Below are positions 46,505 through 54,909 of a DNA stretch of 64,000 bases, in pieces (positions within the stretch are counted from its first letter, which is position 1; the number at the start of each line of letters is the position of its first letter). This DNA comes from Sediminicola luteus (GTDB lineage Bacteria > Bacteroidota > Bacteroidia > Flavobacteriales > Flavobacteriaceae). The position numbers were made by a program, and so were the translations under genes. The stretch covers positions 1,116,001 through 1,180,000 of the forward strand of contig NZ_NBWU01000001.1 of the NCBI RefSeq assembly GCF_002514735.1. Reading direction: 5' to 3'. Under the pieces are notes generated by a model. That model ran no database searches. It was given only the letters and a program-made list of their open reading frames with translations, and was not told the DNA's origin.

Positions 46505-47485
46505 TTATAAAGAAAAGTGGGCGTCGAATTCGGCTATGGCATAACCATTTTTTATAACCGTTTTGTATGGTTCGGACCCTGGCTCTAAAAGCAAGTTGGT
46601 ATGGTTAAAATGAATAAAGTGGATCTTGCTTTTTTCGCTTGCATGTAATGTATGGAACCGTTGCATGCTTTCGATAATGAATGGATGGGGAATTTCGGCA
46701 ATATTTCTGTGGCCAATTTCGGCGCCGTCATAAAAGGTGGCGTCCAAAAAAGCATAATCTACCTTTTTGATTAACGTTTCAATGGGGGTGTCCCACCGTT
46801 CCCATTTGTCTATGTCGGGAATAAACAGGGCTTTTTTGTTAGGCCCTTCTATGATAAACCCAACAGTTTCAGAATATTCATCCCTATGAGGTACTTTAAT
46901 AGGGGTAACTTGAATGTTGGGGTTTAACCTAATGGCTTTTTCATTTTCTAATGGGACTATTCTAATGTTCTTTTGGTCTACCAACTGGCTCCAGGGGCCA
47001 TTGGTTTCTAAGAATGATTTCATTTTTGGCATGGCAAAAACCGGAACTTCTTTGGCATTCAGGGCTTCCCTACCCAAAAACATAAGTCCCGTATAATGCC
47101 CAATGTGGGCATGGGTTAGAAAGATACCATCGGGTTCGGACTCTACACCAAAACCGGCCTTAACTTGCAGGTGTCTTAATTGTTTTGGAAAATCGGGTGT
47201 GGCTTCAAAAACATAGCGTTCTTGGTTGGTGTGGTCTATGAGCCCTAGGGAAACTACCCGTAGGCTGGGGTCTGGTGCCTTGAAACGATTTTGGCAACAT
47301 TCTTTTTGGCAGGCTATTTGGGGTGCCCCGGCATCTTGTACCGTACCCAAAACCACAATTTCAATTTCTGGGGTGGCATGCTTTATTTCCCCAACTTTGG
47401 CCGCTATGGGTTCTGTGGTATTCTTTGTGGACTTGCTTTGTTCTTTACATCCCCATAGTATTAGTAAAAGTATAAGATAGCGCAT
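46505..47485 (-). CDS. PqqB-like metallo-beta-lactamase-fold lipoprotein
   Basis: 326 aa. Lipobox LILWGC near residue 13. PqqB-type features: IEIVVLGTVQDAGAPQIACQKECC, GIFLTHAHIGHYTGLMFLGREALN, KVPHRDEYSETVGFIIEG, FLDATFYDG and HFIHFNHTN. The HxH pattern appears as THAHIGH. These are exported MBL-fold hydrolases of unknown substrate in flavobacteria; PQQ synthesis is unlikely because no other pqq gene is present. Ten bases after the nitroreductase stop. Confidence 0.9.
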   Translation of the reverse strand: MRYLILLLILWGCKEQSKSTKNTTEPIAAKVGEIKHATPEIEIVVLGTVQDAGAPQIACQKECCQNRFKAPDPSLRVVSLGLIDHTNQERYVFEATPDFPKQLRHLQVKAGFGVESEPDGIFLTHAHIGHYTGLMFLGREALNAKEVPVFAMPKMKSFLETNGPWSQLVDQKNIRIVPLENEKAIRLNPNIQVTPIKVPHRDEYSETVGFIIEGPNKKALFIPDIDKWERWDTPIETLIKKVDYAFLDATFYDGAEIGHRNIAEIPHPFIIESMQRFHTLHASEKSKIHFIHFNHTNLLLEPGSEPYKTVIKNGYAIAEFDAHFSL

Positions 47486-47494
47486 AAAGGGGTA

Positions 47495-48223
47495 TTATAA
47501 ATGTTTGTAGACTTCGTTGAAAGGTACCCTAAACCGCGGTCCATAGATTCCTTGTTCTGAACGAATACCACAACCAATAACCATATTGATCTCTGCCTTG
47601 GCCGGTATACCCAAAATACGTTTTACCCTTTTGGTATCGCTGCCCTCCATGGGGCAGGTATCATAGCCGATGGCGGCCATGGATAACATAAAATTCTGTG
47701 CGGCCAATCCGGCACTTTTATGTGCAACGATACGCATATCTGAACGGGTAACCTGACGGTACATTGGCTTGAAAAGACCCATTATTCCGAAAACTACTTG
47801 CTTTATACGGCCCAGAATGCCCAAAAAGTCACTGTATAATGTGGGTATGAGTTTGCGGTAATAATTCAGCGCAAATTTTTCACGTTTACTAAAATCAGCT
47901 TCTTCTTTGTGCCCGTATTGGGCCTCGAGAAACCCAATATTGGCTTGGGCTCTTTTTTTCCATAAATCTTTACGCACCACCACCACGACCATTTGTTTTG
48001 CGGTTTTGGCCGCATTTTGGTCTAGGCAGGCAGTACTTAGTTGTTTAAGTAACCCAGTATCTTCGACATGGTAAAACTCCCATAACTGTAAATTGCTACT
48101 GGTTGGGGCCAAATGTGCATTTTCTAAACAAGTACGCACCTTTTCGGAATCTAAACTTTCGTCTGCTTCGAAAACCCTTACCGACCGTCTATAATGGATT
48201 GCTTCCGTTACCGTTTTTTCCAT
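47495..48223 (-). CDS. Nitroreductase-family flavoprotein
   Basis: 242 aa. FMN-binding nitroreductase fold: AIHYRRSVRVFEAD at the N-terminus, LAPTSSNLQLWEFYHV, AHKSAGLAAQNFMLSMAAIGYDTCPMEGSD and INMVIGCGIRSEQG. Uses NAD(P)H to reduce nitro groups, quinones or flavins; substrate open. Probably in one transcript with the PqqB-like gene. Confidence 0.93.
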   Translation of the reverse strand: MEKTVTEAIHYRRSVRVFEADESLDSEKVRTCLENAHLAPTSSNLQLWEFYHVEDTGLLKQLSTACLDQNAAKTAKQMVVVVVRKDLWKKRAQANIGFLEAQYGHKEEADFSKREKFALNYYRKLIPTLYSDFLGILGRIKQVVFGIMGLFKPMYRQVTRSDMRIVAHKSAGLAAQNFMLSMAAIGYDTCPMEGSDTKRVKRILGIPAKAEINMVIGCGIRSEQGIYGPRFRVPFNEVYKHL

Positions 48224-48300
48224 TTTGAAGTTTTCCCAAAGCTAACTATTATGTAGGTAAACAGGCGCAAAGCATCGTATAATTAGGCTCTCATTTGCTT

Positions 48301-48684
48301 TTAAGCACAACTTATGGTAACACTATGGGTATGACTATTGTCGGTAGAGCTTGTAACGGTTACACTTTTGTTCGATTTTAAATCGGTAAAATGGGCCGCA
48401 GTAACACGAATGGTATGATTGTGACCCGAACCCCCTTGTATGCTATAGGTTTTTTCGGAACCTGCCTCAACATCGGCCTTAGATACCGTTAGGGTATGGC
48501 CATGGTTCGAACCGATATTACTTGTGGTACCATTGGCTAAACAGTCTGCACCATTATTTCCTTCCCCATTTCCTGTGTTGGGTCCACTATCGCCACTATC
48601 ACTGGAACAACTGATTATGGGTGCCACAGAAACACCTAGGGCAAGAACTGCCAATCCTTTTTGTAAAAATGATTTTCTATCCAT
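48301..48684 (-). CDS. His-motif lipoprotein, possible metal binder
   Basis: 127 aa. N-terminus MDRKSFLQKGLAVLALGVSVAPIISC suggests a Tat-like or Sec lipoprotein with Cys26. A Gly/Asn/Ser-rich linker follows. The mature part has three regularly spaced HxH pairs (NHGHTL, GHNHTI, NSHTHSV), each on a predicted beta strand, plus two Cys (NGADC near the start, ISCA at the end). This could be a metal-binding beta-sandwich. No family was recognised with confidence. Confidence 0.75.
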   Translation of the reverse strand: MDRKSFLQKGLAVLALGVSVAPIISCSSDSGDSGPNTGNGEGNNGADCLANGTTSNIGSNHGHTLTVSKADVEAGSEKTYSIQGGSGHNHTIRVTAAHFTDLKSNKSVTVTSSTDNSHTHSVTISCA

Positions 48685-48773
48685 TGCAATTGTTTTTAAT
48701 AATTCAATGGCAGTTTGAAATGGTACTTAAATTTAGAAAAACCTATAGTAAAAGTGAGATTTACCTACCAGTT

Positions 48774-48984
48774 ATACCATTTCAATTTTGAGGTTCAACC
48801 AATAAAAAAGCTGGAATTTTTTCTTTGGGCGAAAAAGAAATCGAAGATTCACGAACTCCTAGGAAAACAGACAAGATTGTGAGCTAATATCTAAGCATAG
48901 CCAAAGCTACGGTTCTATTTTATATTGATGACCAAAGGTAAAAAGAACCATTTTTTAGGTAGTATTTCAATGTTGAAATGGTAT
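48774..48984. repeat. Segment bounded by 12-bp inverted repeats
   Basis: ATACCATTTCAA (48774-48785) and TTGAAATGGTAT (48973-48984) are perfectly inverted and enclose 187 bp without a gene. The right copy also forms a local hairpin ATTTCAA-TG-TTGAAAT. It may be a small non-autonomous element or chance in AT-rich DNA. Confidence 0.35.
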
Positions 48985-48993
48985 TATTTATAA

Positions 48994-49030
48994 ACACAAA
49001 AAAGTGTCCTCAAAAATACTAAGGACACTT
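48994..49030 (-). terminator. Terminator of the 29-aa peptide transcript
   Basis: On the minus strand AAGTGTCCT (49022-49030) and AGGACACTT (49002-49010) form a 9-bp stem followed by TTTTTTGTG. Confidence 0.8.
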
Positions 49031-49160
49031 CAGCTAATGGTTAAATGAAAACCGCCGTGCGTAGCGGTCGGAATAGTGTTCACGTTTGCCACGATTTTAG
49101 TCGCGGAATGCCCTTGTTGGTTAGGACATGAATCATTTTTACTTCAATCCGTAGCGTTGG
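49031..49160 (-). other. 3' leader-like stretch with hairpins
   Basis: 130 bp between the small ORF stop and its terminator. Hairpins TCAATCCGT/ACGGATTGA (49144-49172 region) and ACCGC/GCGGT (about 49052-49069) are visible. No second ORF is convincing. This long structured 3' part suggests an RNA function in addition to the peptide. Confidence 0.4.
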
Positions 49161-49250
49161 TCAACGGATTGAGATAAATGCGATCATCGCAAATGTGTAG
49201 GCTAAGAAGAACATGATTAGGGCAATGGTAAGCGTCGTTTTTGCTTTCAT
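49161..49250 (-). CDS. 29-aa single-helix membrane peptide
   Basis: Read directly from sequence: ATG at 49248-49250, TGA at 49161-49163. The peptide begins MKAKTTLTIAL, has one hydrophobic helix (MFFLAYTFAMIAFISI) and ends with Arg. A terminator follows at 49030. Similar tiny single-pass peptides are common but poorly annotated in flavobacteria. Translation is unproven. Confidence 0.5.
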   Translation of the reverse strand: MKAKTTLTIALIMFFLAYTFAMIAFISIR

Positions 49251-49308
49251 GATTAATGATTTTAGTGAAACAACAACTTAGCACTTCTTAGGTCTAATTA
49301 ATTTACAT

Positions 49309-49372
49309 TATGAAAGCGGTTTTCATACAATTGATAGTCTAATGTATCGATGAAATACCCAAATCATCGATA
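49309..49372. promoter_or_regulatory. Two inverted repeats between divergent genes
   Basis: TATGAAA/TTTCATA (49309-49315 with 49321-49327) and TATCGATG/CATCGATA (49345-49352 with 49365-49372) lie between the 29-aa ORF and the DUF2652 gene. Both are perfect and could be operators. Confidence 0.4.
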
Positions 49373-49485
49373 TGTTGTGCTTTTTTATAGAATATTCCAT
49401 AATATTTGAGGGAAAATCCCTTTAATAATATTGTGGGCGAATTCTGCTATGGTTTATATGATCCGGCTTTTACTTACATTTGAAT

Positions 49486-50589
49486 ATGGCCATATCTTTA
49501 TTGTTCCTTCCTGATATTTCGGGTTATACCCAGTTCGTTCAAAGTACAGAAATAGAACATAGCCAGCATGTTATTGCTGAACTCTTAGAGGTGCTTATCA
49601 AAGCCAATACGTACGGAATGGAATTGGCTGAAATTGAAGGCGACGCCCTTTTCTTTTATTTGGAAGCTAAGGTATTGCCCCCAGCAGATATGTTACTTTT
49701 GGTAGAGCAAATGTTTACGGCTTTTCACAGTCATTTGGCCTTGTTACAACGCAATCGAATTTGCCCATGTAATGCCTGTAAAAAGGCCCCGGATTTAAAA
49801 CTGAAGATCATCGCCCATGCCGGTAGCCTGGAGTTTCTGGACATAAGGGGTAACCACAAACCTTTTGGGCCCTCGGTAATTGAAGCACACCGATTAATGA
49901 AGAATTCGGTGCCCCACGATTCCTATTTTTTGATATCCGATGCCTTGGGTAAGGCCATGGAAACTACAATAAACGATACGGAACTATTTTCTTTTACAAG
50001 CGGTAAAGACGTGTATGATGGTGCGCCAATTGGATATACTTATGCCTTTATCGACGATCAAAGATTGAAACTTTACCCCCATGAATTGCCAAAATTCATG
50101 GCCTTTGATCGAAATGCCGACCATGTTTTGCATCAAGACTTTCCGGTTTCTGCCAATACGTTACTCGAATTACTTACCAATTATCGCTTTCGCGACGAGT
50201 GGTTGACAGGTGTAGATGAGTTTCGATATACGAATACAGAGGTTACCCGCTTGGGAACCGAGCACGTATGTGTAATTAATGGGAAGCACCTAAATTTCGT
50301 TACGGTTAGTAAGAAAGCCCCGGAAGGTGTTTTGGTATATGGCGAAGAAACACACGATACCCCAGTGGTAGATACCCTTTGGCAGTTCTACCTGATCCGT
50401 GCGGTCGATGAGCATAGTTGTGCGCTGACACTCGAGCTTTTTTGGGAGGTTCAGAACTGGGGGAAACGCCTGTTATTTAACTTGGCTTTAAAACGTTTGT
50501 TTAAAGCCAATGCAAAAAAAGCCCTAGCCGGTCTATTGTATTTTGCCGAGGGTTATAATGACTTGAAAATTGAAACGACCCTCAATTAA
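49486..50589 (+). CDS. DUF2652 protein with SRPBCC-like C-terminal domain
   Basis: 367 aa from the ATG at 49486. Residues about 1-190 are DUF2652, distantly like a class III nucleotide cyclase domain: LLFLPDISGYTQFVQS, AEIEGDALFFYL, KIIAHAGSLEFLDIRGNHKPFGPSVIEAHRLMKNSV. Residues about 210-365 look like a START/SRPBCC polyketide-cyclase fold (FRDEWLTGVDEFRYTNTEVTRLGTEHVC). The role is unknown. TACATTTG, a perfect -7 box, ends just 4 bases before the ATG, so either it is coincidental or the mRNA is nearly leaderless. Confidence 0.88.
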   Translation: MAISLLFLPDISGYTQFVQSTEIEHSQHVIAELLEVLIKANTYGMELAEIEGDALFFYLEAKVLPPADMLLLVEQMFTAFHSHLALLQRNRICPCNACKKAPDLKLKIIAHAGSLEFLDIRGNHKPFGPSVIEAHRLMKNSVPHDSYFLISDALGKAMETTINDTELFSFTSGKDVYDGAPIGYTYAFIDDQRLKLYPHELPKFMAFDRNADHVLHQDFPVSANTLLELLTNYRFRDEWLTGVDEFRYTNTEVTRLGTEHVCVINGKHLNFVTVSKKAPEGVLVYGEETHDTPVVDTLWQFYLIRAVDEHSCALTLELFWEVQNWGKRLLFNLALKRLFKANAKKALAGLLYFAEGYNDLKIETTLN

Positions 50590-50629
50590 GCCCAGAAGCG
50601 TATTGAGGGCCGACACAACTATTTTTATT

Positions 50630-50761
50630 CACCGCCAATAGGAATTAATACCTCTAGGCTTTCCTGCCTAAAAGTGGGTTGGCCTGGCTCAAAATAGAAA
50701 TCTAATTTTCTTCGGATGCCCTGAGTCATTATAGCTATCGAGATTGCACCTAGGTAGTTTA
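50630..50761 (-). repeat. Dispersed intergenic repeat, copy B
   Basis: Second copy of the repeat at 20225-20333; see that entry for shared blocks. Copy B is longer. Its minus-strand open frame runs about 43 codons (AISIAIMTQGIRRKLDFYF...EVLIPIGGE) to a TAA at 50625-50627. Again the terminal TTA is the stop codon of the neighbouring minus-strand gene. Between the copies several codon differences are synonymous. Confidence 0.8.
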
Positions 50762-51190
50762 CTTCTTGGCTACGACCACTGGAGATTCTGATAGTAAAAA
50801 CCAATTTCCTTGACCATCCTTAACAGCAAGGATCAAGGAATTAAACTGCATTTGTTTACCGACAAATCGAACCTTGGCATAGGCGGTATTTCCATTTAAT
50901 TTAGGTTCTTCAACGATAACTTTACGTTGATCGCCGCCAAACTCTTTACGTTTAATTTTATCTAGATAGGTCGATTTATCCATTATTGTCAATTCATGAC
51001 TTCCGAATAAACGGTTCATAACAATGCGGTAATGCGGATGTAGATATTGGTCCAATTCGGCTGCATCTTGACGATCACCGGCTTCGGAAAAATTCTGGAT
51101 CAAGGTTCTGATTTTTTCAGTATCCTGGGCATGCGATAGTGCTCCTAACATACAGAATACCAGTAAAGGGAATACAATTTTAAAATTCAT
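50759..51190 (-). CDS. Secreted NTF2-like protein
   Basis: 143 aa. Signal peptide MNFKIVFPLLVFCMLGALSHAQ. The mature part is an NTF2/DUF4440-like fold: IRTLIQNFSEAGDRQDAAELDQYLHPHYRIVMNR, AYAKVRFVGKQMQFNSLILAVKDGQGNWFLLSESP. No catalytic residue can be assigned. It is the last gene of the marR-DOMON unit, 9 bp after the DOMON gene. Its stop codon is the end of repeat copy B. Confidence 0.82.
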   Translation of the reverse strand: MNFKIVFPLLVFCMLGALSHAQDTEKIRTLIQNFSEAGDRQDAAELDQYLHPHYRIVMNRLFGSHELTIMDKSTYLDKIKRKEFGGDQRKVIVEEPKLNGNTAYAKVRFVGKQMQFNSLILAVKDGQGNWFLLSESPVVVAKK

Positions 51191-51199
51191 AATGTGGAT

Positions 51200-51685
51200 T
51201 TATAGGGTTATTTGAATAGAAGTTCTCATTATGGAATGATGTTTAAAATCGTCTTCTTGACTGTAAGCCAGAAGAAGGTGGTAGCTTTTACCCGGTTTTA
51301 GGTTTTTTTGATAAGGCGATTTAGGTTGATGCGGAAGTGAGAAGCGAACTGTCGAAAGTTTTTCGTTTTCGTGGCCCGCTGTTTCTGAAACCGAAATGGG
51401 TGCGCCAAAAGTTGTAAGGGGCCTGTAATCGCCCGGACGCAGGGTAAAATGCTCGACGATTTCGACTTTATGCCCATTGATACGACCCATGAGCAAGTAG
51501 GTACCCGATAAACCTGGCTTTTCATTGAAGCCAATAGCAACCCACCCCTGTGTTGGGGCTTGAATAACGAAATTAACACGTTCGGTTTCGTGGCTCCAAT
51601 GTACCGTCATATTTTTGACTTGAACCGATTTGGGTTGTGCATATAAAAGAGGAAACGATAAACACATGAGTAATATGGTTTTCAT
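51200..51685 (-). CDS. DOMON-domain secreted protein
   Basis: 161 aa. Signal peptide MKTILLMCLSFPLLYAQ. The DOMON beta-sandwich is visible: MTVHWSHETERVNFVIQAPTQGWVAIGFNEKPGLSGTYLLMGRINGHKVEIVEHF, then LKPGKSYHLLLAYSQEDDFKHHSIMRTSIQ. DOMON domains bind heme or sugars in redox proteins. Its start codon is only two bases from a MarR operator candidate, so it is the likely regulated gene. Confidence 0.88.
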   Translation of the reverse strand: MKTILLMCLSFPLLYAQPKSVQVKNMTVHWSHETERVNFVIQAPTQGWVAIGFNEKPGLSGTYLLMGRINGHKVEIVEHFTLRPGDYRPLTTFGAPISVSETAGHENEKLSTVRFSLPHQPKSPYQKNLKPGKSYHLLLAYSQEDDFKHHSIMRTSIQITL

Positions 51686-51686
51686 A

Positions 51687-51704
51687 ATATTGATATATCA
51701 ACAT
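51687..51704 (-). promoter_or_regulatory. Candidate MarR operator, site 1
   Basis: ATATTGATATATCAACAT, containing the perfect palindrome TTGATATATCAA (51690-51701), ends two bases from the DOMON start codon. It matches site 2 at 52180-52197 at 17 of 18 positions on opposite strands. Confidence 0.65.
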
Positions 51705-51718
51705 ATTGATTAAAAAAT

Positions 51719-52147
51719 TTAAGTCATATTGTTGCGTATACGTTTCAAGTATTGACTAAGCTGTGTAATTTCCGCTATAGAAAAGCCGGCGATACTCTTT
51801 CTACGATGTCTTTGGATCATGTCTTGATGCTCTTTTTCGAAAGCCTTGCCTTTCTGGGTCAATACGATATGATGTATTCTTTTATTTTTAGCATCTATTT
51901 GTCTAATTATAAAACCCTTGCCTTCCAAAAGATCCAATGTTCTTTTAATAGAGGCGGGGTCGCGTTGCGAGCGTTGGGCCAATTCGCGTTGGTTAAGCCC
52001 GCTATATTGGGCAATAACCTTTAAAAGTACCCATTGATCAACCGTTATACCCAAACCCAAAGCATCGAACTCACGTTGTGAATATTTTTTGGCCACTTTT
52101 AAGGTTTGATCTATTTGGAACAATATGACTTCTTCTAGCTCTTGCAT
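51719..52147 (-). CDS. MarR-family transcriptional regulator
   Basis: 142 aa winged-helix protein: LGLGITVDQWVLLKVIAQYSGLNQRELAQRSQRDPASIKRTLDLLEGKGFIIRQIDAKNKRIHHIVLTQKG is the MarR signature with the recognition helix and the KRIHHI wing. Flanked by two near-identical palindromic sites, one upstream of itself and one upstream of DOMON, so it probably autoregulates and controls the DOMON-NTF2 genes. Confidence 0.94.
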   Translation of the reverse strand: MQELEEVILFQIDQTLKVAKKYSQREFDALGLGITVDQWVLLKVIAQYSGLNQRELAQRSQRDPASIKRTLDLLEGKGFIIRQIDAKNKRIHHIVLTQKGKAFEKEHQDMIQRHRRKSIAGFSIAEITQLSQYLKRIRNNMT

Positions 52148-52179
52148 ATAAAACGTTAACGCACTAAAAGTACAATTTA

Positions 52180-52197
52180 ATGTTGATACATCAATAT
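52180..52197 (+). promoter_or_regulatory. Candidate MarR operator, site 2
   Basis: ATGTTGATACATCAATAT is the reverse complement of ATATTGATGTATCAACAT. The TTGAT-N2-ATCAA core lies 33-50 bp before the marR start. Confidence 0.6.
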
Positions 52198-52243
52198 GTG
52201 TGTGTGAAATATTATTTCTAGAGTTTTAGTTTAGTATGTTTTT

Positions 52244-53803
52244 TTAATGGATACTGTCTTTGTACTGCACTTTTAATTCGTCCAATCTTTGGTGTAATTG
52301 GGTTCGGATGTCGGCAAAGGCTTCATTTTCGTACTCATTGCGCATCTCTTGGGGGTCTTTTTCAAGATCATAAAGTTCCCAATGGTCCATACCGTGGTAA
52401 AAATGGATCAGTTTGTAGCGATCGGTCCGAACCCCATAATGCCGGTGCACATTGTGTTCCGAAGGGTGTTCGTAATAGGTATAGTATAAGGCATCGCGCC
52501 AAGCTGTTTTGTCCCCTTTGGTAATATTACGTAACGAAAGTCCTTGGTTGTCTTCGGGTATGGGGGCACCGGCATAATCTAAAAATGTGGCGGCAAAATC
52601 TAGATTCTGTACCAAATCGCTCGAGCGGCTTCCGGCTTTGATCTCTTTGGGATACTTGATTAGTAGGGGCGTTCGGAACGATTCTTCATACATAAAACGC
52701 TTGTCGAACCAACCGTGTTCCCCCAAATAAAACCCTTGGTCGGAGGTATAGATGACAATGGTATTTTCTTCGAGTCCGTTTTCCTTAAGGTAATCGAGTA
52801 CTTGGCCCACCCCATCGTCTACCGATTGAATGGTGCTTAAATAGTCTTGCATATAACGCTCGAACTTCCATTGGGCCAAATCGTCACCTTCAGGGGTATC
52901 GGCCAAAAATTTCTCGATAATAGGTTCGTAATGGGCATCCCAGTGGGCCCGTTGGGTACTGTCCATGCGGTCGTACATATTTTTGGCATGCTTACGACGG
53001 GGATCTTCGATGGTACCTTCTTTATCGAGCATTTTTAGATCATAAACCAAGCCCATATGTTCCATAATGCCCATTTCGTGTTGGGCGGCGGCAGGCCTAC
53101 CCTCATAATCGTCTTTGTAATTGGCGGGCGGCGTGAAATTCTTAGTGTCGTAACGGTCTAAATATTTGGCCTCAGGCATCCAGGTACGGTGGGGTGCCTT
53201 TTGGTGGTAGAGTAATAAAAAGGGTTTGGTGGTATCGCGTTTGGTCTCCAACCAATCCAAGGCAATATCGGTGGTAATGTTGGTCACATAACCCGGTATA
53301 CGCTTTTTTACCCCATTCTCTATAAAATCCGGATTGTAATACTGGCCCTGTCCGGGTAGTATATTGTAATAATCAAAACCCTGGGGGGTACCATGCAAGT
53401 GAATTTTACCTACCAAAGCGGTTTGGTAACCGTTGGCCTGAAGCTGTTTGGCCACGTTATCCTGATCCCAATTAAAAGGTTTGTGGTTATCTATTTTTCC
53501 GTTAATATGACTGTGTTTTCCCGTTAGCATAACCGCACGGCTGGGCGCACAGATCGAATTGGAAACAAAGGCCCTATCGAACAACATACCCTCTTTGGCG
53601 ATCCGATCGATATGGGGTGTTTCGTTCAAGCCATGGCCGTAGGCACTTATGGCTTGGTAGGCATGATCATCGCTCATAATAAAAACGATATTGGGGGGTG
53701 GGCTCGATGGACTTGCTTCCTTGGGTTGTTGTTTACAACTCACCATAAAAGCGAGTGTTAAAACGATTAGGAATGGGTTGCAGAAAGTAGTAGCGGTGGT
53801 CAT
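52244..53803 (-). CDS. Formylglycine-dependent sulfatase (family S1)
   Basis: 519 aa from the ATG at 53803 (MTTATTFCNPFLIVL...), a lipoprotein with lipobox AFMVSC. Active-site motif SICAPSRAVMLTGKHSH carries the Cys that becomes formylglycine. PNIVFIMSDDHAYQ at the N-terminus, VIYTSDQGFYLGEHGW and FDKRFMYEESFRTPL are family blocks. A C-terminal subdomain includes ELYDLEKDPQEMRNE. The S1_11-like GlcNAc-6-sulfatase branch is suspected, with low certainty. It probably desulfates a marine polysaccharide; no SusC/SusD pair is next to it. Confidence 0.92.
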   Translation of the reverse strand: MTTATTFCNPFLIVLTLAFMVSCKQQPKEASPSSPPPNIVFIMSDDHAYQAISAYGHGLNETPHIDRIAKEGMLFDRAFVSNSICAPSRAVMLTGKHSHINGKIDNHKPFNWDQDNVAKQLQANGYQTALVGKIHLHGTPQGFDYYNILPGQGQYYNPDFIENGVKKRIPGYVTNITTDIALDWLETKRDTTKPFLLLYHQKAPHRTWMPEAKYLDRYDTKNFTPPANYKDDYEGRPAAAQHEMGIMEHMGLVYDLKMLDKEGTIEDPRRKHAKNMYDRMDSTQRAHWDAHYEPIIEKFLADTPEGDDLAQWKFERYMQDYLSTIQSVDDGVGQVLDYLKENGLEENTIVIYTSDQGFYLGEHGWFDKRFMYEESFRTPLLIKYPKEIKAGSRSSDLVQNLDFAATFLDYAGAPIPEDNQGLSLRNITKGDKTAWRDALYYTYYEHPSEHNVHRHYGVRTDRYKLIHFYHGMDHWELYDLEKDPQEMRNEYENEAFADIRTQLHQRLDELKVQYKDSIH

Positions 53804-53967
53804 AGGGTTTGGAAATTTCTTAAAACTACACATTCCCCGTCTTTCCTAAAAATCAGTCCGCTAAATGATGATCGCACGGCCTTAAACATCGGTTTTTAGG
53901 CAATTTTCGGTTTTTTGGGTGACAAATACCGGTGCGTTTGTGTCTCAATGAAAAATAACTCACCAAC

Positions 53968-54798
53968 ATGGACACTATTACGCAATCTTTACAGAACTTT
54001 TATAATACCCTGGCCGAAGGCGCCGGGGATTGGGGGCTAAAGCTTTTAGGGGCTTTGGCCGCCTTGATCATCGGACTTTGGATTATCCGTATGGTCATGA
54101 AGGCTGTTTCTAAAGTGTTTCATAATAAACATATAGATGAAACATTACGCCCTTTTCTTTTAACCCTGATCGGATTTTCACTCAAAGTACTGCTCTTTAT
54201 TTCCATTGCCGGTATCGTTGGGGTGCCCACTACATCCTTTGCCGCTATTTTGGCGGGTGGGGCCTTGGCCATAGGATCGGCCTTTAATGGTTCCTTGGGG
54301 CATATGGCCTCTGGGGTTATGCTATTGATCTTTAAACCCTTTAAGGTGGGCGATCTGATCCGTACCTCCGATGCCTTTGGCTTTGTTAAGGAAATCTCGG
54401 TCTTTGTGACTATAATCGAAACCTTTCAGAACGAGACCGTGATCATACCCAATTCAACCATTACCTCGGGTAAGATTACGAATTTGTCTACCATTGGCAA
54501 CCTACGTATTGATATGCCTTTTGCCATTCGCTACGGGGCCGATATCCAAAAGGCACAGCAAGTGGTTTTAGAGGTGCTGAACCATGATCCCAATGTATTA
54601 CAGGCCGGTGCCACTGCCCCTAGGGTTGCGGTGAATAATCTGGGTGAAAATGCCGTTGAATTAATGGCCATGCCCTATGTGGCCTGTGAACATTATTGGG
54701 ACGTTTTTTGGGACACCCGACAAAAAATCGTGGAAGCTTTGGGCGCTTCCGGATACGAAGCACCGTTCCCGCAACGTGTAGTAACTATGAACGCATAA
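53968..54798 (+). CDS. MscS-family mechanosensitive channel
   Basis: 276 aa. Three N-terminal membrane segments include the pore helix pattern AAILAGGALAIGSAFNGSLGHMASGVMLLIFKPFKVGDLIRT, followed by the cytoplasmic MscS beta domain (VTIIETFQNETVIIPNSTITSGKITNLSTIGNLRIDMPFAI) and an alpha/beta vestibule. It releases osmolytes on hypo-osmotic shock. A terminator follows. Confidence 0.96.
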   Translation: MDTITQSLQNFYNTLAEGAGDWGLKLLGALAALIIGLWIIRMVMKAVSKVFHNKHIDETLRPFLLTLIGFSLKVLLFISIAGIVGVPTTSFAAILAGGALAIGSAFNGSLGHMASGVMLLIFKPFKVGDLIRTSDAFGFVKEISVFVTIIETFQNETVIIPNSTITSGKITNLSTIGNLRIDMPFAIRYGADIQKAQQVVLEVLNHDPNVLQAGATAPRVAVNNLGENAVELMAMPYVACEHYWDVFWDTRQKIVEALGASGYEAPFPQRVVTMNA

Positions 54799-54854
54799 CC
54801 TGACCCCCCTTTGTACTTAACCGCCACCAACACATTTCTTCCCCATTTTTAATA

Positions 54855-54890
54855 GAAAGGCCCGCTGGTAATTTGCCAACGGGCCTTTTC
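54855..54890. terminator. Bidirectional terminator
   Basis: GAAAGGCCCG pairs with CGGGCCTTTTC, with inner TGG/CCA. It lies between convergent genes mscS and DUF4097 and can act on both strands. Confidence 0.88.
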
Positions 54891-54909
54891 TAATAGAAGT
54901 ATCGATTTT

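Noticed and set aside
49064-49160. 18-codon ORF downstream of the 29-aa peptide on the minus strand
   Set aside because: No hydrophobic or conserved pattern, no clear start context.
49475-49482. Perfect -7 box TACATTTG as promoter of DUF2652
   Set aside because: It ends 4 bases before the ATG, so transcription would start at or inside the codon; kept only as a remark.
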